Part shown: piece after piece, positions 18,529 through 27,206 of the stretch
Layout: each line of letters opens with the position of its first letter
How positions within the stretch are numbered: position 1 is the first letter of the stretch
Assembly (NCBI RefSeq): GCF_007641235.1
Contig: NZ_CP038157.1
Location: 1,612,001-1,676,000, forward strand
Source of the DNA: Corynebacterium sanguinis
GTDB taxonomy: Bacteria > Actinomycetota > Actinomycetes > Mycobacteriales > Mycobacteriaceae
Direction of reading: 5' to 3'
Length of the DNA stretch: 64,000 nucleotides
Made by a program: the position numbers and the translations under genes
Notes under the pieces: model-generated
What the model was told of the DNA's origin: nothing
The model's input: the letters and a program-made list of their open reading frames with translations, nothing else
The model's database searches: none

Positions 18529-19587
18529 ATGGGCGACACGCTGGGGCTGCATCGCGCGCGCACCCGCGCGCTGGGGTGGTCGGCCGCGGCATTGTCCGCA
18601 ACGGTCGCCGTCTGCGTGATCGCCGTGGCCGCCGGCCCCACGGTCGTACCCCCGGGAGTCGCCGCCGACGTCATCGGCCGCCACCTCGCGGGCGCTACGA
18701 TCCCCGAGGAACTGGCCACGTACAGCAGCGTTGTCTGGGACATCCGCCTGCCGCGGGTCCTGCTCGGGGCGACGGTGGGTGCGGGGTTGGCGGTGGCCGG
18801 CGTCGTGCTTCAAGCGCTGGTGGCCAACGTGTTGGCTGATCCCTACATCCTCGGGATCAACGCCGGAGCGTCGACGGGCGCGGCGGCCGCGATCCTCTTC
18901 GGGGTCGGCACCGGGATCTTCGGCGCGCTCGCGCTGCAGGCGATGGCTTTTTTCGGTGCCGCCGCCGCATCCGTGCTCATGCTCGCTCTGGCGCGGGGCG
19001 GGGGCGGGTTGTCGTCGGCACGCTTGCTCATGGGCGGGGTGGCTGTCGGTTACGCGCTCACGGCCGTGACCTCCCTGCTCGTCTTCGCTTCCGATAATGC
19101 GCAGGGCGCGCGTTCGGTGATGTTTTGGCTGCTGGGCTCGCTGTCCATGGCCGCCTTCGGCCCGGTCCTCTGGGCCACCATCGCGGTGGTTTGTGCCTGC
19201 TGCCTGGCTTTTTGGGTTCTGGGCACGCGTATCGACGCCCTCACGCTCGGCGACGACGCCGCCCGAACACTCGGGGTGCACCCGGATCGCACCCGGCTTA
19301 TCTTCGTCGTGGTGTGCTGCCTCGTGGTCGGTGCCGTGGTGTCGGTGGCCGGCTCGATCGGTTTCGTTGGCCTCGTTGTCCCCCACATCGCCCGCCGCCT
19401 CGTCGGCGGTCTGCACCGTCACGTCCTCCCCGTCGCGGCCGCGCTCGGTGCGGGCCTTACCGTGGCCGCCGACGTGGCCTCGCGCACGCTCTTGGCACCC
19501 CAGGAAATCCCGATTGGCGTGCTCACCGCGCTGGTGGGCGCCCCGCTTCTGGTCGTTCTGGTGGCACGATCGGGGGAGAAACAGTGA
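18529..19587 (+). CDS. ABC importer permease, FecCD/BtuC family
   Basis: A 352-residue permease of a type II importer for iron chelates, cobalamin or other metal complexes. Hallmarks are WDIRLPRVLLGATVGAGLAVAGVVLQ, LADPYILGINAGASTGA and, near the end, SIGFVGLVVPHIARRLVG. ATG 18529 is preferred because AGGGAGG ends 5 nt before it; GTG 18523 overlaps that ribosome site. A single permease gene implies a homodimer. The stop overlaps the ATPase start in GTGA. Confidence 0.9.
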   Translation: MGDTLGLHRARTRALGWSAAALSATVAVCVIAVAAGPTVVPPGVAADVIGRHLAGATIPEELATYSSVVWDIRLPRVLLGATVGAGLAVAGVVLQALVANVLADPYILGINAGASTGAAAAILFGVGTGIFGALALQAMAFFGAAAASVLMLALARGGGGLSSARLLMGGVAVGYALTAVTSLLVFASDNAQGARSVMFWLLGSLSMAAFGPVLWATIAVVCACCLAFWVLGTRIDALTLGDDAARTLGVHPDRTRLIFVVVCCLVVGAVVSVAGSIGFVGLVVPHIARRLVGGLHRHVLPVAAALGAGLTVAADVASRTLLAPQEIPIGVLTALVGAPLLVVLVARSGEKQ

Positions 19588-20312
19588 TCGAGGCACGCGG
19601 TATCGAGTACCGCTCCATCTTGCGCGGGGTAGACGTAGAATGCGCGGACCGGTCAGTCACCGGCATCGTCGGGCCGAACGGGGCGGGCAAGACAACCCTA
19701 CTGAAGTGCTTGTTCGGAGCGCTCACACCGACGGCGGGCCGGGTGCGTATCGACGCCACGGACCTCAACACACTCTCCCCGCGCGAGCTCGCCCGGAGAG
19801 TCGCGGTGGTCAGCCAAGAGCCCTCATTCAACGACCGGTTGAGCGTGGCCGAGCTCGTCTCGCTCGGGCGCCTACCGCACCGGGACCGGCGCGGTCGCGG
19901 GGTAGAAGAGGTCGCCACCGCATTGGAGAAGGTGGGCTTGCTGGGGCTGGCGCACCGGCCGCTGGACCAGCTCTCCGGCGGGGAGCGGCAACGCGCGATG
20001 ATCGCCCGCGCGCTCGCGCAGCGCCCGCGCTACCTGCTTCTCGACGAACCCGGCAACCACCTCGACATCCACCACCAGCTCGACCTCTTCCACATTCTGC
20101 GCGAGTTCGACGGCGGCGCCGTGGTGGTGCTCCACGACCTCAACCACGCCCTCGACTACTGCGATGAGGTCTACGTCCTGGCTGACGGTCGCGTCGCCGC
20201 CGCGGGAGCCCCACGCGAGGTGCTCGTCCCCGAGGTGCTCGAGCCGATCTACAACGTCCGCGTCCACCGCGCGGGCAACCATGTGACATTCACACGAGAG
20301 GAACAACCGTGA
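19584..20312 (+). CDS. ABC importer ATPase, FecE type
   Basis: A 242-residue ATP-binding subunit. Walker A is GPNGAGKTTLL, the Q-loop is SQEPSF, the signature is LSGGERQR, Walker B is YLLLDEPGNHLD and the switch His is in VVVLHDLNHAL. The GTG at 19584 overlaps the permease stop and the gene's own stop overlaps the binding-protein start, so all three are translationally coupled. Confidence 0.93.
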   Translation: MIEARGIEYRSILRGVDVECADRSVTGIVGPNGAGKTTLLKCLFGALTPTAGRVRIDATDLNTLSPRELARRVAVVSQEPSFNDRLSVAELVSLGRLPHRDRRGRGVEEVATALEKVGLLGLAHRPLDQLSGGERQRAMIARALAQRPRYLLLDEPGNHLDIHHQLDLFHILREFDGGAVVVLHDLNHALDYCDEVYVLADGRVAAAGAPREVLVPEVLEPIYNVRVHRAGNHVTFTREEQP

Positions 20313-21253
20313 AACCCACCTTTGCCCTAACCGGGATGACGCTTGCGGCCGCAACGCTGCTGTGCTCCTGCGCGCCGGCCCCGCACTCCGAGGCCGCCTA
20401 CACCGTGGGCAACTGCGGGCGCGAGGTGGCGTTTACCCACGCCCCCGAGCGCGTCGTGCTGCAGGACTCCACAGCGGTGGCCACGCTGGATGGCCTCGGG
20501 GTGCTTGACAAGGTCGTGGCCAAGGCGGGCTTCTTCCCGCCCGAGTACTTCACCGATGCCGTCAACGCCCAGCTCGACGCCATTGCGTCGCTGTCAGACC
20601 GCCTCAACAGCACCGGGCACATCCAGATCACCAAAGAGGCCGTCATGGCCGAAAACCCCGACCTCATCATCGGCTACAGCGACACCGTCAACCCGCAGAC
20701 CGCCGGGGAAGTCCCGATTCTCTCCGAGCCGGGGTTTTGCGGTGAGATCACCTCCGCGAGCTGGGCGGATGTCGACGCCCACATCGACCTCTACGCCCGC
20801 GCGATGGGCGTGCCGGAACGCGCCGGGGCGGTGAAGGAGGGCGTCGATACGCGCGTAGCCCAGCTCGATGCCTCCGTGGGCTCGGGCAGAAGCGTCGCGT
20901 TCGTCTACCCCGGAGTCGAGGGCGGGACGACCTACGGCTACGGCGCGGCTTCGATGGCGGCGCCGGTGTCCGAGTCGCTGGGCCTGCGCAACGTCTTCGC
21001 GGATGTCAGCGAGCGCGTCTTCGAGATCAGCGCCGAGCAGCTCGTTGCGGCGAACCCCGACGTCATCGTCGTGCTCAACTCAGGCGAGGACAACGCCGCA
21101 GGCGCCGTGACCTCCCTGCCCGGGGCGGACTCGATCGCGGCGGTGCGCTCGGGAGAGGTTATTCCGATGTACCTGTCATTTGTCGAACCGGCCTCACCGC
21201 TGAGCGTGGCAGGAGCCGAGGAGTTGCAGCGGGTGCTCGAGCTAAAGAGCTAG
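20309..21253 (+). CDS. ABC importer substrate-binding lipoprotein, FecB/FhuD family
   Basis: A 314-residue helical-backbone binding protein. It has a signal peptide with a lipobox (LLCSC, Cys near residue 21), so it should be an Lgt substrate. Family features include ERVVLQDSTAVATLDGLGV, the binding-site region NPDLIIGYSDT and AANPDVIVVLNSG. Substrate is not determined by sequence. Its 3' end overlaps the convergent guaD stop by 4 bp, with no terminator between them. Confidence 0.87.
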   Translation: MKPTFALTGMTLAAATLLCSCAPAPHSEAAYTVGNCGREVAFTHAPERVVLQDSTAVATLDGLGVLDKVVAKAGFFPPEYFTDAVNAQLDAIASLSDRLNSTGHIQITKEAVMAENPDLIIGYSDTVNPQTAGEVPILSEPGFCGEITSASWADVDAHIDLYARAMGVPERAGAVKEGVDTRVAQLDASVGSGRSVAFVYPGVEGGTTYGYGAASMAAPVSESLGLRNVFADVSERVFEISAEQLVAANPDVIVVLNSGEDNAAGAVTSLPGADSIAAVRSGEVIPMYLSFVEPASPLSVAGAEELQRVLELKS

Positions 21254-21702
21254 TACTCCACCCGATCGGAGTTGGCCGCCCACGCCTCGAAGGGCGCGTT
21301 GGACTGATCCAGCGGCACGTGGCGGAAGGGTGAGGGATCCGGGACACGCCCGACCATGACGTCGGAGATGAAGGAATCGTCGAAACCCGCGTCGGCGGCC
21401 TGAGCGTATGTCGCGGCGTAGTAGACCTCATCGATGCGGGCCCAGCGAATCGCCGCGAAACACATCGGGCACGGCTGGCCCGAGGCGTACAGCACGGCCC
21501 CCGATAACTGGTGGGTGCGTTGCGCCCGCGCGGCGGCGCGGATCGCCTGAACCTCGGCGTGCGCCGAGGGGTCACAGCGCGAAACTACCTCGTTGTGCCC
21601 CTCGTAGACGCCGCGTTCCGTAACCACCACGCACCCGAACGGGCCACCGCCCGTTCGCGCCGACTCCACGGCAATCTCGACCGCGCGCGCGAGGTGATCC
21701 AT
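21250..21702 (-). CDS. guaD: Guanine deaminase, cytidine-deaminase fold
   Basis: A 150-residue zinc nucleobase deaminase close to the GuaD type of Bacillus. The catalytic HAEVQAIR and zinc-binding PCPMC are intact. The C-terminal AAEAGFDDSFI-like region (AADAGFDDSFIS) and the final PFEAWAANSDRVEY match guanine deaminases rather than tRNA adenosine deaminase. The ATG shares one base with the glgP stop (TAATG), so it is coupled to glycogen phosphorylase, an unexpected partner. Confidence 0.82.
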   Translation of the reverse strand: MDHLARAVEIAVESARTGGGPFGCVVVTERGVYEGHNEVVSRCDPSAHAEVQAIRAAARAQRTHQLSGAVLYASGQPCPMCFAAIRWARIDEVYYAATYAQAADAGFDDSFISDVMVGRVPDPSPFRHVPLDQSNAPFEAWAANSDRVEY

Positions 21703-24092
21703 TACCGGCCCTCAATAGGCGTGCGCTCGAGTTTCCACACCTCGGTGGCGTAGTCGCTGATCGTGCGGTCGGAGGAGAAGCGGCCGGACTCGCAGATGTT
21801 GATCCAGCACATCCGCGCCCAGTGGTCCGGATCGGCGTAAAACTCCTCGCTCATGCGGTCGCGGGTGGCGCGGTAGTCGGCGAAGTCCCCCAGCACGTAA
21901 TACACGTCGGGCTCGGCGCCCTGGCCGTCGAGAAGCGAGCCGCGGATGTCGTGGAAGACGCCGGTGGAGGCGTCGTCAAGCGTGCCATCGACGAGCGCGT
22001 CGAGCACGCGCTTGAGACCCGGGACGGACTCGTAGAGGGCGTGCGGGTTGTAGCCGCGCTTGAGCTCGGGCAGCTCCTCCTCGCGCGCACCGAAGACGTA
22101 GGCGTTGTCTTCGCCGACCGCTTCGACGATCTCGACGTTCGCGCCGTCCATCGTGCCCAGGGTCAGCGCACCGTTCATCATGAACTTCATGTTGGACGTG
22201 CCCGATGCCTCCTTGCCGGCGGTGGAGATCTGCTCGGAGATGTCGGTGGCCGGGATGATCTGCTCAGCGGGGGAGACGTTGTAGTTCTCCACGAACACCA
22301 CCGTCAGGTACTTCGACACCTCGGGGTCGTTGTTGACCAGCTCTGCGATGGAGTTGATCAGCTTGATAATTCCCTTGGCGCGCGTGTAGCCGGGAGCGGC
22401 CTTCGCTCCGAAAATGAACGTGCGCTTCGGCACGTCACGTTCCCCGTCGTCCTTGATGCGGAAGTACAGATCGAGGATGTACAGGGCGTTCATCAGCTGG
22501 CGCTTGTACTCGTGCAGGCGCTTGATCTGGGTGTCAAAGATGGAGTCCGGGTCGATCTCGATGCCCTGGTGGTCGTAGATCCACGCGGCGAAGTCGCGCT
22601 TGTTCGCGTCCTTGATCTCGCGCAGCTCGCGCATCACCTCTGCATCGTCGGCGAAGTGGCGCAGCTCTTTGAGCTTGGGCAGGTCCGTGACCCAGGCATC
22701 CGATCCCAGCAGCCGGTCGAGCAGGGCGGAGAGTCGCGGGTTGCACATGCGCAGCCAGCGGCGCGGGGTCACGCCGTTGGTCTTGTTGTTGAAGCGCTCC
22801 GGGTACATCTCATACCAGTAGTTCAGCGTCTCGCGCTTGAGAATCTCGGTGTGCATCGCCGCCACGCCGTTGACGGAGTAGGAGCCGTAGCAGGCGATCC
22901 ACGCCATGTGGACCTGCCCGTCGTGCACGGGCGAGAAGTGGTGCGCCGCCTCCGGGGCGATGCCGCGCGACTCCATGTCGATGCGGTAGCGGCGGTCGAT
23001 CTCCACCACGATCTCCCAGATGCGCCAGAAGAGCTGCTTGAAAATCGCCACGTCCCAGCGCTCCAGCGCCTCCTCCAGCACTGTGTGGTTGGTGTAGGCG
23101 AAGGTCTTCGTGGTCACCTCCCACGCGTCCTCCCAACCCATGCCGTGGGAGTCCATGAGCAGGCGCATCAGCTCGGGGATGCCCAGCACCGGGTGGGTGT
23201 CGTTGAGCTGCACGGAGTTGTACTTGTGGAAGTCGCGAAGGTCCTCGCCGTGATGGACGATGTAGTTGTCAATCATCTCCTGCAGCGAGGCGGAGACGAA
23301 GAAGTACTGCTGGCGCACGCGCAGCACCTTGCCCGCGAAGGTGGTGTCGTTCGGGTAGAGCACACGCGTCAGATCGTGAACCGCCTCGCGCTCCAGGATG
23401 GCGTCGGAGAAGCGCTGCGAGTTGAACGCGTCGTAGTCGAACTCGTGCATCGGCTTGGCGTCCCACAGCCGCAGCGTGCCGACGTTCTTGGTGCCGTAGC
23501 CGGTGATCGGCATGTCGTAGGGCACCGCGCGCACGCTCATGTCGTCGAAGGTGACCACACGCTGCTGCGTGCCGCGGCGCACGATGAACGGGTAAAAGGA
23601 TTCCTTCCAGGCGTCCGGGTGCTCCTTTTGGAAGCCGTTGACAAACTCCTGGCGGAAGAGGCCGTAGCGGTACAACAGGCCGTAACCGGTCAGCGGGTAC
23701 TCCAGGGTTACGGCGGAGTCGAGGAAGCAGGCGGCGAGGCGGCCCAGGCCACCGTTGCCCAGCGCGGCGTCGTGCTCGGCGTCGAGCACGTCGGTGAGGT
23801 TGAAGCCGTGCTCGTTTGCTACCTGCTTGGCCTCGTCGACAAGCCCGAGGTTGGTGAGGTTGTTCAGCAGCGCGCGGCCCTGGAGGAACTCGGCGGAGAA
23901 GTACGCTTGACGACGCGTCGCCGCGTAGGCCTTGCGCGTCGCGTCCCAATCATCAGCGATTTGGTCGATAACGGCCGCGGACAAACCGGTCCAGTACTTC
24001 TTAACGGTTGAATTTTGCGGTGTCGCCCCGGAAAACCCCCGGACGTGGCCGGGGATGGATTCGACGAATGTTGGCTGGGCAGATTCGGACAT
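21702..24092 (-). CDS. glgP: Glycogen/maltodextrin phosphorylase
   Basis: A 796-residue PLP enzyme releasing glucose 1-phosphate from alpha-glucans. The PLP lysine is in the signature EASGTSNMKFMMNGALTLGTMDGANVEI. Other features are ALGNGGLGRLAACFLDS, NGVTPRRWL and KRLHEYKRQ. The ATG at 24092 follows AGGTGG by 5 nt; a GTG three codons earlier is less likely. A perfect palindrome at 24143-24160 sits about 51 bp upstream. It is followed by guaD in a coupled pair. Confidence 0.95.
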   Translation of the reverse strand: MSESAQPTFVESIPGHVRGFSGATPQNSTVKKYWTGLSAAVIDQIADDWDATRKAYAATRRQAYFSAEFLQGRALLNNLTNLGLVDEAKQVANEHGFNLTDVLDAEHDAALGNGGLGRLAACFLDSAVTLEYPLTGYGLLYRYGLFRQEFVNGFQKEHPDAWKESFYPFIVRRGTQQRVVTFDDMSVRAVPYDMPITGYGTKNVGTLRLWDAKPMHEFDYDAFNSQRFSDAILEREAVHDLTRVLYPNDTTFAGKVLRVRQQYFFVSASLQEMIDNYIVHHGEDLRDFHKYNSVQLNDTHPVLGIPELMRLLMDSHGMGWEDAWEVTTKTFAYTNHTVLEEALERWDVAIFKQLFWRIWEIVVEIDRRYRIDMESRGIAPEAAHHFSPVHDGQVHMAWIACYGSYSVNGVAAMHTEILKRETLNYWYEMYPERFNNKTNGVTPRRWLRMCNPRLSALLDRLLGSDAWVTDLPKLKELRHFADDAEVMRELREIKDANKRDFAAWIYDHQGIEIDPDSIFDTQIKRLHEYKRQLMNALYILDLYFRIKDDGERDVPKRTFIFGAKAAPGYTRAKGIIKLINSIAELVNNDPEVSKYLTVVFVENYNVSPAEQIIPATDISEQISTAGKEASGTSNMKFMMNGALTLGTMDGANVEIVEAVGEDNAYVFGAREEELPELKRGYNPHALYESVPGLKRVLDALVDGTLDDASTGVFHDIRGSLLDGQGAEPDVYYVLGDFADYRATRDRMSEEFYADPDHWARMCWINICESGRFSSDRTISDYATEVWKLERTPIEGR

Positions 24093-24142
24093 TGTCGCCA
24101 CCTTCGGTGTCGTGTGCTGGTGCAGTCAGCTACCGAGCCTAC

Positions 24143-24160
24143 CGGGATAACGTTATCCCG
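24143..24160. promoter_or_regulatory. Perfect 18-bp palindrome upstream of glgP
   Basis: CGGGATAACGTTATCCCG is fully symmetric, with the central AACGTT typical of LacI/GalR-family operators. Read toward glgP, a TAGGCT -10-like box follows immediately. The palindrome overlaps the last codons of the M20 gene. A repressor binding here would block glgP transcription. Confidence 0.55.
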
Positions 24161-25406
24161 CCAGATAAGTCAGCACCGCGGCCGCGGCCGCGCGGGTCGC
24201 GGCGTTGATCGTCGGCTCGTACTCCGGCAGGAAGTTGGCCATGTGGTTGACCGGCACGTCCTCCGCCACCCTGTCGGCGGCAACAGCCACGTCCCACTGC
24301 TCGCGCGGGGTGCAGCCGATCAGCCAGAAGAAGTAGGGCACGCCGAACGCCATGGGAATGAACGGGAAGTCCTCCGACACCGTCTTACGCGGGGCGTTGA
24401 CCGAGTCCTTGCCGAACACCGCGTCGAAAGTGGGGCGAACCTTGCGGTAAACGATGGCGTCGTTGGTCAAGAGCTCACCGTGGGCGAAGTACTCGATGGT
24501 GGGCTTTTCTGTCATGCCGGACGCGAGCACCTCGGCGTGGACGACGCGCTCGATGGAGGCGCACACTTTCTCCTTCGTCTTGTCGGAGTAGAAGCGGCAG
24601 TTCAGCGTCAGCTCCGCGCTGGCCGGGATGATGTTGGTCACCGAGCCGGCGCGCATGGTGCCCACGGAGATCACAGCGAAGTCGTTCGGGTCCACTTCGC
24701 GGCCCACAATCGCCTGCATCCGGGTGATGATCATCGCCGCGGTGTACGTCGGGTCGATAGCGTTGTGCGGCATCGAGCCGTGCGCGCTGCGCCCGGGGAT
24801 GACGATGCGGATCGAGTCGCAGGCCGCAAACTGGGGCCCTGCCTTGGACATCACCTGGCCGGCGCGGCCCGGCATGACGTGCTGGCCGAAGCACACTGCG
24901 GGGCGCGGCACGCGGCTGGTCAGGTCGTCATCGACCATAGACATCGCGCCTTCCGAGGTTTCTTCCCCGGGCTGGAACAGCGCCACGAACGTGCCCGACC
25001 AGCTGTCACGAGTGTGGTCGAGGAAATCGCACAGGCTCAACAGCGCGGTGGTGTGGATGTCGTGGCCGCAGGCGTGCATGGTGCCCACGGTTTTCCCGTC
25101 GCGCCCGGTCATCATCTTGTGGGAGGCGTAGGATACGTTGGTGTCCTCGGTGACGGGCAGGCCATCGAAGTCGGCGCGGAAGAGCACCGTCGGCCCCTCG
25201 CCGTTGCGGAACACCGCCACCACCCCGTAGGGGCCGATGGGGCTAATGACCTCGCAGTCAAAGCGTTTGAGCTCGTGGAGGATCCGGCGGTGCGTCTCCT
25301 CCTCCTGCATGGACAGCTCGGGGTTGGCGTGCAGCAGCTCGTAGAGCCGGCGCTGCCACACGGGGTCTACTTCGTAGCTGTCCAGTATGGCGCTGATGTC
25401 GTTCAC
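24153..25406 (-). CDS. M20 family amidohydrolase (HipO/AbgB-like)
   Basis: A 417-residue zinc amidohydrolase. Metal-binding motifs are HACGHDIHT and the catalytic GEETSEGA, with a dimerisation domain containing GRSAHGSMPHNAIDP. Members cleave N-acyl amino acids or related amides; the substrate is not predictable here. The GTG at 25406 has AGAAGGA upstream; the much longer frame reaching 25931 overlaps the next gene and is rejected. It lies 44 bp downstream of the DUF4921 gene and may be cotranscribed with it. Confidence 0.85.
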   Translation of the reverse strand: MNDISAILDSYEVDPVWQRRLYELLHANPELSMQEEETHRRILHELKRFDCEVISPIGPYGVVAVFRNGEGPTVLFRADFDGLPVTEDTNVSYASHKMMTGRDGKTVGTMHACGHDIHTTALLSLCDFLDHTRDSWSGTFVALFQPGEETSEGAMSMVDDDLTSRVPRPAVCFGQHVMPGRAGQVMSKAGPQFAACDSIRIVIPGRSAHGSMPHNAIDPTYTAAMIITRMQAIVGREVDPNDFAVISVGTMRAGSVTNIIPASAELTLNCRFYSDKTKEKVCASIERVVHAEVLASGMTEKPTIEYFAHGELLTNDAIVYRKVRPTFDAVFGKDSVNAPRKTVSEDFPFIPMAFGVPYFFWLIGCTPREQWDVAVAADRVAEDVPVNHMANFLPEYEPTINAATRAAAAAVLTYLAG

Positions 25407-25450
25407 TGTGTTCCTTCTCACTTCCTCCGCTTGTGTACCCGCCACCCTAG

Positions 25451-26776
25451 CTAGGTCAGCCGCGGGTTGTAGCGCAAGACGTTGCGCGCCGGGTGGCACT
25501 CGGTGGCGATCCTGATGTCGGCAGCAATCGCGCCCGCTTTTCGACGCCCATACAAACGCGTCACCATCCGATCCCGAATGTCGGTCGGCGACAGCGTGTT
25601 GACGTAAATTTTTGTCCCGCCCTCGAAACCGGCGAGGGTGGACACGCGCCACTTCAGGTTCACGCGCAGCGGCATGGGCACGTCCACGTCGACAGGCTTG
25701 TGGTGCCACTCCTCGTTGCACGCGACGTCGGGCCCCGTCGCCGCGTGCGCGGCGTGCAACAGGTCGGAAAAACCGCGGACTTCCGTATCGCTCATGTCCC
25801 ACGGGTGCGTCGCGGCGGACTTGGAGTAGATGCTCATGGTGGGGTAGCGGTGCCCGATGCCTGCGATCAGGATTGCCTCGTCGTTTTCCGCGATGACGAG
25901 GTTGTTGTAAAACGCGTAGTTTACTCCCCACTCGTTGTACATGTTGAGGTTCTGCCGCAGCTTGGCCAGCTCCATCTCGCCCTGCACGCCGCGCTCGTCG
26001 ATAGCTACGAGCTGTTTGTGCAGGTGGTCGAAGGAAGCGCCCGCCGGGGCGAGCCAGTTTTGGAAGACCACCACGTAGGGCGCGTAGCGGTTGCGGTCGT
26101 AGAGCTCGTGCATGGAGGCAATGGTGAAGGAGATAAACGCGTAGTGCTCGTCCACCGACAGGGTGCCGGAGGAGGCGAGCTGGGAGGAATCGGTGGCGTC
26201 GTCGACGAAGTGGCGCCGCGCGATGATCACGTCGTGCCCACCGCCGAAGTAGGCCGGGGCGAGCGCGAGCAGTTCCTCCTCGCTGACGTCGGCGCTTTTG
26301 CCGCTGGCGCGCAGGCGGGTGCGCACGGTGTCGAAGACGTGCTCGCGCCCGGCGGGGTCGCCCAGGTAGCGCTCCATGTGTCGCTGCTGCTCGTCGGGCA
26401 TGACGTAGCCGTAGTTCTTGTTCCAGTAGTTGTACGAGACGATCTCAAACAGGTTGGGTACGCGGCGGAACTCGGCGCGGATGGCGGCCAGCTCGTGGGG
26501 CAGGAGGTTTTTCAAGATGCGCCAGCCGGCGTCGTCGCGGACGATGCGCGCCTTCTCCGGCGGTGTGGACAGCGCGTGGGCCTCGCAGAAGTTGCAGCTG
26601 TGGGTGAAGTCGTGCGGCGTCAGCTCCGTCGGGTCCTTGGTAGCGGTGGACAATGGGCGGTTGCCGCGACCCGGCACCGTCCACACTTCGGTGCCCGAAA
26701 AGGGGTTGATCTGCTTGATCGTCCCGTCCGCCATGGTGGTAAGGGCATTGCGGTAGGGGTGCGCGGGGAAGGTCAT
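25451..26776 (-). CDS. DUF4921 family protein, galactose-1-phosphate uridylyltransferase-like
   Basis: A 441-residue protein typical of corynebacteria. It resembles GalT/HIT nucleotidyl transferases. A zinc-type CNFC motif lies near residue 62 and a HxHxQ-like motif in SFDHLHKQL, equivalent in place to the GalT HPH-x-Q nucleophile. NLFEIVSYN and the Trp-rich ending region are also GalT-like. The true reaction is unknown; nucleotide or sugar-phosphate transfer is inferred. TACGCT at 26785-26790 (minus strand) lies 8 nt before the ATG, so it may be leaderless. Confidence 0.7.
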   Translation of the reverse strand: MTFPAHPYRNALTTMADGTIKQINPFSGTEVWTVPGRGNRPLSTATKDPTELTPHDFTHSCNFCEAHALSTPPEKARIVRDDAGWRILKNLLPHELAAIRAEFRRVPNLFEIVSYNYWNKNYGYVMPDEQQRHMERYLGDPAGREHVFDTVRTRLRASGKSADVSEEELLALAPAYFGGGHDVIIARRHFVDDATDSSQLASSGTLSVDEHYAFISFTIASMHELYDRNRYAPYVVVFQNWLAPAGASFDHLHKQLVAIDERGVQGEMELAKLRQNLNMYNEWGVNYAFYNNLVIAENDEAILIAGIGHRYPTMSIYSKSAATHPWDMSDTEVRGFSDLLHAAHAATGPDVACNEEWHHKPVDVDVPMPLRVNLKWRVSTLAGFEGGTKIYVNTLSPTDIRDRMVTRLYGRRKAGAIAADIRIATECHPARNVLRYNPRLT

Positions 26777-26784
26777 GACGTTAA

Positions 26785-26801
26785 AGCGTATTAGCTAACC
26801 T
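26785..26801. promoter_or_regulatory. Back-to-back -10 boxes of two divergent, probably leaderless genes
   Basis: The 31-bp gap between the DUF4921 gene and the unknown gene at 26808 holds TACGCT on the minus strand (26790-26785) and TAACCT on the plus strand (26796-26801). Each is 6-8 nt from its start codon, so the two promoters must overlap in their upstream parts. Confidence 0.5.
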
Positions 26802-26807
26802 AGCGTC

Positions 26808-27206
26808 ATGCCCGTCATCCAATTCGACGTTCTCGTGCCCGACGCCGCCGCCGGCGAGGTTGAAGGCGCCTTCGCCCGCGCCCTCGACATCCTGGTCTCC
26901 CGCGGCGTGCTCGACTCGGCCTCGGTCAGCCACGAGTCGCACCCGCTTCTCGACGCCCACACCCACGCCCAGCTCAAGGGAGTCTACGAGGCCGACCGCG
27001 GTGAAGACCCGGATGAGGCCGGGGCGCAGCCGCACCGTTTCTCCATTTCGGCTGCCGGCGCGTCGAGCTACAACCAGCTCGCGATGGGGCTCTCGCGCAT
27101 CCTCACACCCAAGGCGCAGCTGCCGCGCGACCCGGCTGCCCTGGAGCAGGAGCAGCGCTTTGAGCAACCGTCGATTTACCCCTGGGTCGTGGAGATCCTG
27201 CGGTAG
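26808..27206 (+). CDS. Conserved-looking protein of unknown function
   Basis: A 132-residue soluble protein that I do not recognise. The N-terminal half (PVIQFDVLVPDAAAGEVEGAF, then LDILVSRGVLDSASV) looks like an alpha/beta fold. A His-rich stretch (SHESHPLLDAHTHAQLKG) follows, then IYPWVVEILR at the end. It has a leaderless-type start with TAACCT 6 nt upstream. Its last 31 bp overlap the convergent glycerate kinase gene. GC and codon use look like those of its neighbours. Confidence 0.6.
   Translation: MPVIQFDVLVPDAAAGEVEGAFARALDILVSRGVLDSASVSHESHPLLDAHTHAQLKGVYEADRGEDPDEAGAQPHRFSISAAGASSYNQLAMGLSRILTPKAQLPRDPAALEQEQRFEQPSIYPWVVEILR

Noticed and set aside
21822..24011. A 729-codon open frame on the plus strand
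   Set aside because: It is the antisense of glgP; its Val/Arg/His/Asp-rich composition has no domain, while glgP shows all family motifs.
25407..25931. N-terminal extension of the M20 amidohydrolase
   Set aside because: It overlaps the same-strand DUF4921 gene in another frame; GTG 25406 has a ribosome site and fits the family start.
26788..26804. DtxR box (TTAGCTAACCTAG)
   Set aside because: Only half of the 19-bp DtxR consensus is present and it coincides with the -10 box; no iron gene is adjacent.
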